Assembly: GCA_016192425.1 (NCBI GenBank)
Contig: JACPUE010000014.1
Span: forward strand, 16,550 to 80,549
Source: Burkholderiales bacterium
Lineage (GTDB): Bacteria; Pseudomonadota; Gammaproteobacteria; Burkholderiales; Burkholderiaceae_C
DNA length: 64,000 nucleotides
Direction of reading: 5' to 3'
Made by a program: the position numbers and the translations under genes. A model generated the notes under the pieces. The model was not told the origin of the DNA and did no database searches. It saw only the letters and a list, made by a program, of their open reading frames with translations. Below, in pieces: positions 56,161-64,000 of this stretch; the stretch's first letter is position 1, and each line of letters begins with the position of its first letter.

Positions 56161-56451
56161 ATGCCCAGTGGCTACGTCATCGCCAACGTGCGCGTCACCA
56201 ACCCCGCGCAGTACGAGGAATACAAGAAATGGTCCACCGCGGCCTTCCAGGCCCACAACGCCGAGATCTGCGTGCGCGGTGGCCAGGTCGAGGTGATGGA
56301 AGGCGACTGGACGCCCGAGCGCCTGGTGATCGCCAAGTTCCCCAGCTTCGAGGCGGCCAAGGCCTTCTACCATTCGCCCGAGTACGGCAAGGCCCGCGCC
56401 GCGCGCGAGGGTGCCGCCATCATGCGCCTGGTCTGCGTCGAAGGCCTTTGA
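56161..56451 (+). CDS. DUF1330 family protein
   Basis: A 96-residue protein of the DUF1330 ferredoxin-like alpha/beta-barrel fold: GYVIANVRVTNPAQYEEY, then VEVMEGDWTPERLVIAKFPS and AKAFYHSPEYGKARAAR. No enzymatic function is established. It lies four bases after kdsA, inside the pyrG-eno operon; this insertion is common in Comamonadaceae as far as I recall. Confidence 0.88.
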   Translation: MPSGYVIANVRVTNPAQYEEYKKWSTAAFQAHNAEICVRGGQVEVMEGDWTPERLVIAKFPSFEAAKAFYHSPEYGKARAAREGAAIMRLVCVEGL

Positions 56452-56457
56452 TACTCC

Positions 56458-57821
<1,364 letters not shown>

Positions 57822-57841
57822 GCGCGCTGTAGCGCTGTCCC

Positions 57842-58120
57842 ATGGGCACACGATTGCTGCCATTGGTGCTGCTGGCCTTGCTGGTAGCCGTACACGCCCA
57901 GCTCTGGCTGGGCCGTGGCAGCCTTCCGCGCGTCCAGGAAATGCAGCGCCAGATCGACGCCCAAAAGGCCGCCAATGCCCAGGCCAGCCAGGCCAACGAG
58001 CGCCTGGCCTCTGAGGTGCAGGACCTCAAGGAAGGCCTGGACATGGTCGAGGAAAAAGCCCGCAGCGAGCTGGGCATGGTCAAGCACGGAGAGGTGTACG
58101 TGCAGTACACGCAAAAATAG
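57842..58120 (+). CDS. ftsB: Cell division protein FtsB
   Basis: Small bitopic divisome protein that works with FtsL and FtsQ. The 92-residue protein has one membrane helix (about 4-22) and a periplasmic coiled coil (about 30-72: VQEMQRQIDAQKAANAQ...), then the conserved ELGMVKHGEVYVQ segment. It lies 20 bp after eno, its usual neighbour in proteobacteria. Confidence 0.94.
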   Translation: MGTRLLPLVLLALLVAVHAQLWLGRGSLPRVQEMQRQIDAQKAANAQASQANERLASEVQDLKEGLDMVEEKARSELGMVKHGEVYVQYTQK

Positions 58121-58163
58121 GGGCATCCCCCTGTGGCGCTGCGGTGCGGCCCTTGCGCGGCGG
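58121..58163 (-). repeat. GC-rich repeat family B, truncated inverted copy
   Basis: Read on the minus strand it gives CCGCGCAAGGGCCGCACCGC and then GCGCCACAGGGGG, matching the two ends of the copy at 35481 with the middle missing. It begins one base after the ftsB stop. Confidence 0.55.
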
Positions 58164-58214
58164 TTGCTGGCGTGGGGATCCCGCCCGTTTCCAGCGTTTG
58201 GGGTCTTGGCTACG

Positions 58215-59207
58215 TCAATGCAGCGTGGGAGCGTCTGTTGGCTGCGCCACAGGCGCTGTCGTGAACAGGCTGGCAGCATCCACGGCGTCAAAGCGGTATT
58301 GCTGGCCGCAGTATTCGCACCCCACTTCGATCTGGCCTTGCTCGGCCACGATGCCTTCGGCTTCGGCCTGGCCCAGGCCTTGCAGCATGCGGCCCACGCG
58401 CTCGCGCGAGCAGGTACAGGCAAAGCGCGGGCCTTGCGCGCCCTGCAGGGGCTCGAAGCGCACGAGTTTTTCCTCCCAGAACAGGCGGCGCAGGATGGTG
58501 TCGGCATCCAGCGCCAGCAGCTCCTCGCGCGTCAGGCTGGAGGCCAGGTGCGCGATGCGGTTGTAGTCTTCGTTGCGGCCGATCTGGTCTTCGTTCTCGC
58601 TGTGGCTCATGTGCCCCCCCAGGTTGCCCTCGCCCTTGATGGGCATGCGCTGGATCAGCAGGCCCGCAGCCACCTGGTCGTCGGCTGCCAGCACCAGCAC
58701 GGTGTCGAGCTGCTCGGACTGCAGCATGTAGTGCTGCAGCACGTCGGACAGGCGTTCGAGCTTTTCATGCCGGTCGCCGTGCAGCGGCACCACGCCCTGG
58801 TAGGGCTGCTGGCCGGGCAGGCGGTCCTTGGGGTCCAGCGTGATGGCGCAGCGCCCGCCGCCATGCAGGTTGACCATCTGGCTCAGGCGCGCATCTTCGG
58901 GCACCTCGCCCAGCACCGTGGCCGTGGCGCGCAGGCTCAGGTCGGGCTGCACCTCGGCCACGGCCAGCTTGATGGGGCCGTCGCCAAACACCTGCAGCAC
59001 CAGTGCGCCGTTGAACTTGATGTTGGCTTCCATCAGTACTGCGGCAGCGGCCATCTCGCCCAGCAGCCCACGCACCGGCGCCGGGTACGGCCCGGTGGCC
59101 GTGTTGCCCGCCCGGCGCGCCAGGATTTCACTCCAGGCATCGGTCAGGCGTACCAGCATGCCGCGCACGGGCATGCCATCGAAAAGAAACTTGTGGAGTT
59201 CAGACAC
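58215..59207 (-). CDS. hslO: Redox-regulated chaperone Hsp33
   Basis: Cytosolic holdase activated by oxidative unfolding. The 330-residue protein ends with the zinc-binding redox switch: FACTCSRER (C-x-C) and CEYCGQQYRF (C-x2-C). The start is GTG at 59207. It lies 20 bp downstream of the carbonic-anhydrase-like gene, likely the same transcript. Confidence 0.94.
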   Translation of the reverse strand: MSELHKFLFDGMPVRGMLVRLTDAWSEILARRAGNTATGPYPAPVRGLLGEMAAAAVLMEANIKFNGALVLQVFGDGPIKLAVAEVQPDLSLRATATVLGEVPEDARLSQMVNLHGGGRCAITLDPKDRLPGQQPYQGVVPLHGDRHEKLERLSDVLQHYMLQSEQLDTVLVLAADDQVAAGLLIQRMPIKGEGNLGGHMSHSENEDQIGRNEDYNRIAHLASSLTREELLALDADTILRRLFWEEKLVRFEPLQGAQGPRFACTCSRERVGRMLQGLGQAEAEGIVAEQGQIEVGCEYCGQQYRFDAVDAASLFTTAPVAQPTDAPTLH

Positions 59208-59227
59208 GCAGGGGTTCCCGGAAATGT

Positions 59228-59752
59228 TCAGCCAATCTTGCGCAGGCCGTTCTTGAAGCGGCGCGCGTTCTCGATGTAGTGCAGCGCGCTCAGGCGCAGG
59301 CCCTCCATCTGCTCGGGCGTGAGCTGGCGCACCACCTTGGCGGGGCTGCCGATGATCATGGAGCCATCAGGAAACTCCTTGCCCTCGGTCACCAGCGCCC
59401 CAGCGCCCACCAGGCAGTTCTTGCCAATCTTTGCACCATTGAGGATGACCGCACCGATGCCGATGAGCGACTCGTCGCCGATGGTGCAGCCATGCAGCAT
59501 GGCCTGGTGGCCCACAGTCACCCGCTCACCCACCACCAGGGGCTTGCCGAAATCGGCATGCAGCACGCTGGCATCCTGGATATTGGAGCCCGCCCCGATG
59601 GTGATGCTCTCGGTATCTCCACGCACCACCGTGCCAAACCACACGCTGGCGTCCTCGCCCAGCACCACCCGGCCCATGACCTGGGCGCTATCGGCCACCC
59701 AGCTGCTGGCAGCCGCCTGGGGGGCCACACCGTCGAGTTCGTAGATTGCCAT
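59228..59752 (-). CDS. Gamma-carbonic anhydrase-like hexapeptide protein
   Basis: A 174-residue left-handed beta-helix protein of the gamma-CA/YrdA/PaaY group. The hexapeptide repeat runs from [20 protein letters not shown], and the metal-ligand histidines are in VLHADFG and [10 protein letters not shown]. Carbonic anhydrase activity varies in this family, so it is called by fold. The ATG at 59752 gives the family-typical N-terminus MAIYELDG. Confidence 0.9.
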   Translation of the reverse strand: MAIYELDGVAPQAAASSWVADSAQVMGRVVLGEDASVWFGTVVRGDTESITIGAGSNIQDASVLHADFGKPLVVGERVTVGHQAMLHGCTIGDESLIGIGAVILNGAKIGKNCLVGAGALVTEGKEFPDGSMIIGSPAKVVRQLTPEQMEGLRLSALHYIENARRFKNGLRKIG

Positions 59753-59962
59753 GTCCAGCACTCCAAAGCTGCCCTTGGTTACACAAAGCCCTGCCATCGG
59801 GCGCGGCGGCAGGGCCTAGAATTGTAAGGATCGTGTACATCCCCGGCTTTTGGCTGGGTATGCGGGGCGCTTTCGCTGCATGCCCGCCCTGCCGTCCATC
59901 CTTCTTACAACCGGCGCCCTTCTTCCCGTATTGGCCCCTCTGCCCCTTGGCACCCGTCCCTC

Positions 59963-61246
59963 ATGGAAAGCCCCCTCATGTCAAGCCCCCCAGTTCCCGC
60001 CGGTCTTCCGACCACTTCGCAGGACGCCAGCCTGACATCCGTGGCGCTGATCGCGCGCCAGGCGATCGTGAATGCGCAGCATGTCGTCATTGGCTACGAG
60101 CTGTTCAACCGCTCGCGCTCGGGCCAGGCCCACACCGCCGCCAGCGATGTGGCGCTGGTCTTCACGGCACTGTCGCATGCCGGCTCTGACGAGCTGGTCG
60201 GCAAGAAACTCATCTTTGTCAATTGCACGCACGAAAGCCTGACCGGCGGCCACCTGGAACTGGTCAATCCGGAAAAAGTGGTGCTGGAGATCCCCCCGCT
60301 GGGCCATGCGGCCTCGGAGGAAGTAGCCGCACGCCTGCCCATCCTTCACGGCTTGCGCGATCGTGGGTTTCACCTCGCCTTCAACCACACCGTGCTGCAA
60401 TCCCCCTACGCTCCGTGGCTGCCGCTGGCGGACTACATCAAGTTTGACCTCTCGGTGCTGGCACCGGACCAGTTGGCCGTGCTGATCAGCTACGCCAACC
60501 GCCGCTGCGAAGCAGAGCTGATTGCAGAAAAAGTCGAAACCGCACAGCAGTACGACTTTGCATCAAGCCAGGGCGTACAGATGTTCCAGGGCTACTGGTT
60601 TGCGCGCCCCTCGCTAGTGCAAGCCAAGCTGGTGGCGCCTTCGCAGGTGGCCATCCTGGAACTCATCAACCTGGTGCGCAAGCAGGCCAGCACGGACGAG
60701 ATCGAAGAGGTGCTCAAGAAGGATGCCGGCCTGGCCTTCAACCTCATGCGGCTCATCAATTCTGCGGGCCTGGGCCTTTCGCGCGAAATCACTTCGTTCC
60801 GCCAGGCCGTCATGCTGCTGGGCCTGAAAAAACTGTTCCGCTGGGCAGCGCTACTGCTGACCGCCTCACGCGCCAACGGCACCCCCTCGTCCGTGGGGCA
60901 GACGGCTGTGGTGCGCGGCCGCCTCATGGAGTTGCTGGCCCAAGAGTCCGCCCCCCAGGAAGAAGCCGACGAAGCCTTCGTGGTCGGCATTTTTTCACTG
61001 CTGGACGTGATGCTGCGCATGCCCATGGCAGATGCGCTGAACCTGCTGAGCGTACCCGAAGCCGTGCATGCCGCGCTGCTGCACCGGGAGGGTTTTCTGG
61101 GCGACCTGCTGAAACTGGCCGAAGCCTGCGAGTCCAGTGACGACGCAGCCTTCCACCACGCCGCCAGCGCCCTGCAACTGAGCAGCGCACAAATCAATGG
61201 CGCTCACCTCCAGGCCTTGGCCTGGGCCGACCATGTGACCGACTGA
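59963..61246 (+). CDS. EAL-HDOD (YuxH-like) signalling protein, copy 1
   Basis: This 427-residue protein has an N-terminal degenerate EAL domain (about 28-215) and a C-terminal HDOD domain (about 216-400, with VGKKLIFVNC earlier and VLKKDAGLAFNLMRLINSAG at the HDOD start). The EAL active-site signature is replaced by GYELFNRS, and several metal ligands are missing, so phosphodiesterase activity is unlikely. In characterised relatives such proteins act in c-di-GMP, motility or biofilm signalling by protein binding. A TAGAAT -10-like hexamer is at 59817. The start could also be ATG 59978. It is followed after 38 bp by a close paralogue. Confidence 0.85.
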   Translation: MESPLMSSPPVPAGLPTTSQDASLTSVALIARQAIVNAQHVVIGYELFNRSRSGQAHTAASDVALVFTALSHAGSDELVGKKLIFVNCTHESLTGGHLELVNPEKVVLEIPPLGHAASEEVAARLPILHGLRDRGFHLAFNHTVLQSPYAPWLPLADYIKFDLSVLAPDQLAVLISYANRRCEAELIAEKVETAQQYDFASSQGVQMFQGYWFARPSLVQAKLVAPSQVAILELINLVRKQASTDEIEEVLKKDAGLAFNLMRLINSAGLGLSREITSFRQAVMLLGLKKLFRWAALLLTASRANGTPSSVGQTAVVRGRLMELLAQESAPQEEADEAFVVGIFSLLDVMLRMPMADALNLLSVPEAVHAALLHREGFLGDLLKLAEACESSDDAAFHHAASALQLSSAQINGAHLQALAWADHVTD

Positions 61247-61284
61247 TGCGCCTAGAATCTCGGGGTAGATAAGCCCCTAGCACC

Positions 61285-62556
61285 ATGTCCAGCATGCAAG
61301 AAGAAACCTCCGCCACGCCCGATGTACCGCCAGAGGAAGGGCTGGCCGCGCTGATCGCCCGCCAGGCCATCGTGGACGAGCACCGTGCCGTCTTCGGCTA
61401 TGAACTGTTTGACCGCAGCACGGCGCTGGATTCGCACACCGCAGCAAGCGATGCCGCGCTGCTGTTCAACGCGCTGTCCCACGGCGGCGCAGAGTCCCTG
61501 GTGGGGAAAAAGCTGGTATTCATCAACTGCACCCACGAGAGCCTGGCCAGCGGCCACCTGGAACTGGTGCACCCGGACAAGGTGGTGCTGGAAATCCCCA
61601 CCCTGCCCGACGGCGCAACCCCGGAAGACATTGACGTCTGCATGGCGCAGTTCGAATCGCTGAACAAGCGCGGTTTCAAGCTGGCATTCAACCAGAACGT
61701 GCTGCGCAAGGCCTATGCGAGCTGGCTGCCGCGCGCAGCCTACATCAAGCTGGACATGAAGGCTTTCAAGCCAGAAATGGCCGCACCGCTGGTCAAGTTC
61801 GCACGCACCAACAGCGAAGCCAGGCTGGTGGCCGAGAAAGTGGAAACCGCCGAGCAATACCAGCTCATGTCGGATCTGGGCGTCAAGCTGTTCCAGGGCT
61901 TCTGGTTTGCCCAGCCCTCGCTGGTGCAGACCAAGACGCTGCGTCCCTCGCAGGCCATCATCATCCAGTTGATCAACCTGATCCGCAAACAGGCCAGTTC
62001 CACAGAAATCGAAGAACTGCTCAAGAAGGATCCCACGCTCTCCTTCAACCTGCTGCGCTTCATCAACTCTTCGGGCTTTGGCCTGCAGTGCGAAATCACC
62101 TCGTTCAAGCATGCGGTGATGATCCTGGGCCTCAAGAAGCTTTTCCGCTGGGCAGCCCTGCTGCTGACCACATCGCGCAACAGCGGATCCGCACCGGCCA
62201 TAGGAACCACGGCCGTGGTGCGCGGCCGCCTGATGGAACTGCTGGCGTCCGAACTGCTGTCGCCCGAAGAATGCGACAACGCCTTCGTGGTGGGGGTGTT
62301 TTCGCTGCTCGACGCCATGCTGGGCATCCCCCTGGACAAGGCGCTGGAATCCGTGGCGCTGCCCCAGCCCGTGACCGACGCATTGCTGCATGGCACGGGT
62401 CTGTACGCCCCCTTCCTGGCACTGACCAAGGCCTGCGAGAGCGGCGACGAAGCAGCCTTTGCCCTGAATACCGAACTGCTGCAGCTTTCAGGCCGTCAGG
62501 TCAACATGGCCCACCTGGAAGCGCTGGCCTGGGCAGAAAACCTGGAAGCCGCTTAG
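61285..62556 (+). CDS. EAL-HDOD (YuxH-like) signalling protein, copy 2
   Basis: A 423-residue tandem paralogue of the preceding gene, with the same degenerate EAL (GYELFDRS) and HDOD domains. The two agree almost residue for residue in the core (EITSF..AVM.LGLKKLFRWAALLLT.SR), but their N- and C-termini differ. A TAGAAT hexamer in the same CCTAGAAT context as upstream of copy 1 is at 61253-61258, so it may have its own promoter. Non-catalytic c-di-GMP-related regulation is inferred. Confidence 0.85.
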   Translation: MSSMQEETSATPDVPPEEGLAALIARQAIVDEHRAVFGYELFDRSTALDSHTAASDAALLFNALSHGGAESLVGKKLVFINCTHESLASGHLELVHPDKVVLEIPTLPDGATPEDIDVCMAQFESLNKRGFKLAFNQNVLRKAYASWLPRAAYIKLDMKAFKPEMAAPLVKFARTNSEARLVAEKVETAEQYQLMSDLGVKLFQGFWFAQPSLVQTKTLRPSQAIIIQLINLIRKQASSTEIEELLKKDPTLSFNLLRFINSSGFGLQCEITSFKHAVMILGLKKLFRWAALLLTTSRNSGSAPAIGTTAVVRGRLMELLASELLSPEECDNAFVVGVFSLLDAMLGIPLDKALESVALPQPVTDALLHGTGLYAPFLALTKACESGDEAAFALNTELLQLSGRQVNMAHLEALAWAENLEAA

Positions 62557-62581
62557 AACCTGTTCGCAAGACAGAGCCCCC

Positions 62582-63508
62582 TCATCCCCGAGGGTGGTGC
62601 TGCGCATGCAGCTGCCGCAGGCGCTCGCGCGCCACATGGGTGTAGATGGTGGTGGTGGAAATGTCTGCATGCCCCAGCAGCAACTGCACCACGCGCAGGT
62701 CCGCCCCATGGTTCAGCAAATGCGTGGCAAAGGCATGGCGCAGCGTGTGAGGGGACAGCGGTGCGGTAATGCCCGCCGCAACCGCATATTTCTTGACCAG
62801 CATCCAGAACATCACCCGTGTCATGCCAGCGCCTCGGGCGGTCGCAAACAGGTCTTCCGTCTGCTGCCCGGCCAGAATGGCGGGCCGCGCCTCGCCCAGA
62901 TAGCGCTCCAGCCACAGCCGCGCCACCTCGCCAAAGGGCACCAGGCGCTCCTTGCTGCCCTTGCCCAACACGCGCAGCACGCCCTCGTTCATGCCCAGGT
63001 GCCAGGTCTTGAGCGCCACCAGCTCCGACACCCGCAGGCCGCTGGCATACATCAGTTCCAGCATGGCACGGTCGCGCAGGCCCAGCGGCAGCGCCACATC
63101 GGGCGCATTCAGCAGGGCCTCCACCTGCGCCTGGGTCAGCGTCTTGGGCACCCGCAGGGGCTGGCGCGCAGCCTGCAGGCGCAGCGTGGGGTCTTGCGCC
63201 ACATGGCGCTCGCGCAGCGCCCAGCGGTAAAAGCGCTTGAACACCGTGAGCCTGCGGTTGGCCGTGGTGGCGCGCGTCTGGGCATGGCGGTGGGCAAAGT
63301 AGGCCTGCAAATCAGCCTCCTGCGCCTGCAGCAATCCCTTGTCCTGCGGCGCCAGCCACTGCCCCAAAGCCGCCAGGTCACGCCGGTAAGCTTCCAGCGT
63401 ATTGCGCGCCAGGCCCTCTTCCAGCCACAGGGCGTCGGCAAATGCGTCGATTTGCGATCGGTCGGGAATGCTTGAGAGGGCAGAATCAGCGTGGAACGTG
63501 GGCGGCAT
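62582..63508 (-). CDS. xerD: Tyrosine recombinase XerD
   Basis: Acts with XerC at dif to resolve chromosome dimers. The 308-residue protein has the SAM-like core-binding domain (about 15-100) and a catalytic domain with Arg in SGLRVSEL, Lys in GKGSKERLVP, the HTLRHAFATHLL His/Arg, GHADISTT His and the nucleophile Tyr in TIYTHV. XerC-type paralogues are similar; length and C-terminus favour XerD. Divergent from the TAXI gene. Confidence 0.92.
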   Translation of the reverse strand: MPPTFHADSALSSIPDRSQIDAFADALWLEEGLARNTLEAYRRDLAALGQWLAPQDKGLLQAQEADLQAYFAHRHAQTRATTANRRLTVFKRFYRWALRERHVAQDPTLRLQAARQPLRVPKTLTQAQVEALLNAPDVALPLGLRDRAMLELMYASGLRVSELVALKTWHLGMNEGVLRVLGKGSKERLVPFGEVARLWLERYLGEARPAILAGQQTEDLFATARGAGMTRVMFWMLVKKYAVAAGITAPLSPHTLRHAFATHLLNHGADLRVVQLLLGHADISTTTIYTHVARERLRQLHAQHHPRG

Positions 63509-63565
63509 ACAGCGGCGAGTTGCGCTATTCTGCCCTTTTTAATCCAATAGACAGGAGACAAAACG

Positions 63566-64000
63566 ATGCGCTGGATCCAGAAAGTCAGCTTGTGCCTGGG
63601 ACTGGGCGCCGCCCTCGTGGTATCGGCGGCCCACGCCCAGCAGCAGCAATTCGTCAACGTGCTCACAGGCGGCCAAAGCGGCGTGTACTACCCGCTGGGC
63701 GTGGCACTGTCGCAGGTGTATGCCAAGTCCATTCCCAATGCACGCGCCACTGCGCAGGTGACCAAGGCTTCGGCCGAGAACCTCAACCTGCTGCAGGCCG
63801 GGCGCGGTGAACTGGCCTTCACCCTGGGCGATGCACTGTCCGATGCCTGGAAGGGCGACGCCGAGGCGGGCTTTCCCAAGAAGCTGGACAAGCTGCGCGG
63901 CCTCTCGGCCACCTACAACAACTACATCCAGATCGTGGCCAATGCCGATGCGGGTATCAAGTCGCTGGCCGATCTCAAGGGCAAGCGCATTTCGGTGGGC
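63566..64000 (+). CDS. TAXI-family TRAP transporter solute-binding protein (truncated by window end)
   Basis: The first 145 codons of a periplasmic solute-binding protein. It has a signal peptide ending AAHA-QQQQF, then the TAXI family opening VNVLTGGQSGVYYPLGVALSQVYAKSIP and VTKASAENLNLLQAGRGELAFTLGDAL, and LKGKRISVG at the window edge. It would feed a DctM/QM membrane component; the ligand is unknown. AGGAG lies nine bases before the ATG. The frame is open to the last base, so this is truncation by the window, not a broken gene. Confidence 0.88.
   Translation, partial: MRWIQKVSLCLGLGAALVVSAAHAQQQQFVNVLTGGQSGVYYPLGVALSQVYAKSIPNARATAQVTKASAENLNLLQAGRGELAFTLGDALSDAWKGDAEAGFPKKLDKLRGLSATYNNYIQIVANADAGIKSLADLKGKRISVG

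Overview
The window looks like chromosome from a high-GC betaproteobacterium, most likely Comamonadaceae (Acidovorax, Comamonas, Alicycliphilus or Diaphorobacter-like). This is inferred from base composition, from neighbourhoods such as pyrG-kdsA-DUF1330-eno-ftsB, coaBC-dut, moaA-mobA and recR-ybaB-dnaX, and from protein content. No search could be run. Nearly all of the sequence is coding, and most long antisense reading frames are shadows of GC-rich genes.

Layout. 1-3617: type II secretion secretin (gspD) and ATPase (gspE). 3618-4365: a non-coding block dominated by a ~660 bp imperfect palindrome. 4366-6248 (minus): hisF and a UDP-hexose 4-epimerase (galE). 6470-18974: a complete pelABCDEFG operon for the cationic biofilm polysaccharide Pel, divergent from galE. 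19027-19297: a 271 bp element with perfect 32 bp terminal inverted repeats. 19318-22070: a PilJ-type sensor-domain protein and moaA-mobA (molybdenum cofactor), divergent around a perfect FNR/Anr-type box. 22163-25629: an adenylate-forming enzyme and a PHA synthase. 25678-31232 (minus): RND pump, its adaptor, rnhA and a methyltransferase. 31231-33557: gloB and mltD. 33579-38775 (minus): small membrane proteins, a transport substrate-binding protein, then recR-ybaB-dnaX, with the 4.5S RNA gene divergent at 39001. 39161-49262: L,D-transpeptidase, plsY, ybaK, aldo/keto reductase, alpha/beta hydrolase, prfB (programmed frameshift), pepN and fbp, followed by tRNA-Thr(CGU). 49536-53541: small envelope proteins, SlyD-like FKBP, dut and coaBC. 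53632-58120: pyrG-kdsA-DUF1330-eno-ftsB. 58215-64000: hslO, gamma-carbonic-anhydrase-like protein, two tandem EAL-HDOD paralogues, xerD and the start of a TAXI-type binding protein.

The most unusual signal is a dispersed ~60 bp, AT-richer, hairpin-forming element present at least nine times. Six copies lie between genes. Three lie inside reading frames: gspD (where it encodes most of the signal peptide), pepN and dnaX. In all three it is translated without a stop and gives the same hexapeptide AIKTIA. This resembles the protein-invading palindromic elements described in Rickettsia. Other points of interest are an A9 slippage site in dnaX with stop codons waiting in both alternative frames, a galE whose gatekeeper residue is Cys (predicting UDP-GlcNAc/GalNAc use, fitting Pel), paired dyads upstream of pelA, and degenerate EAL-HDOD twins that may feed into c-di-GMP control alongside PelD.
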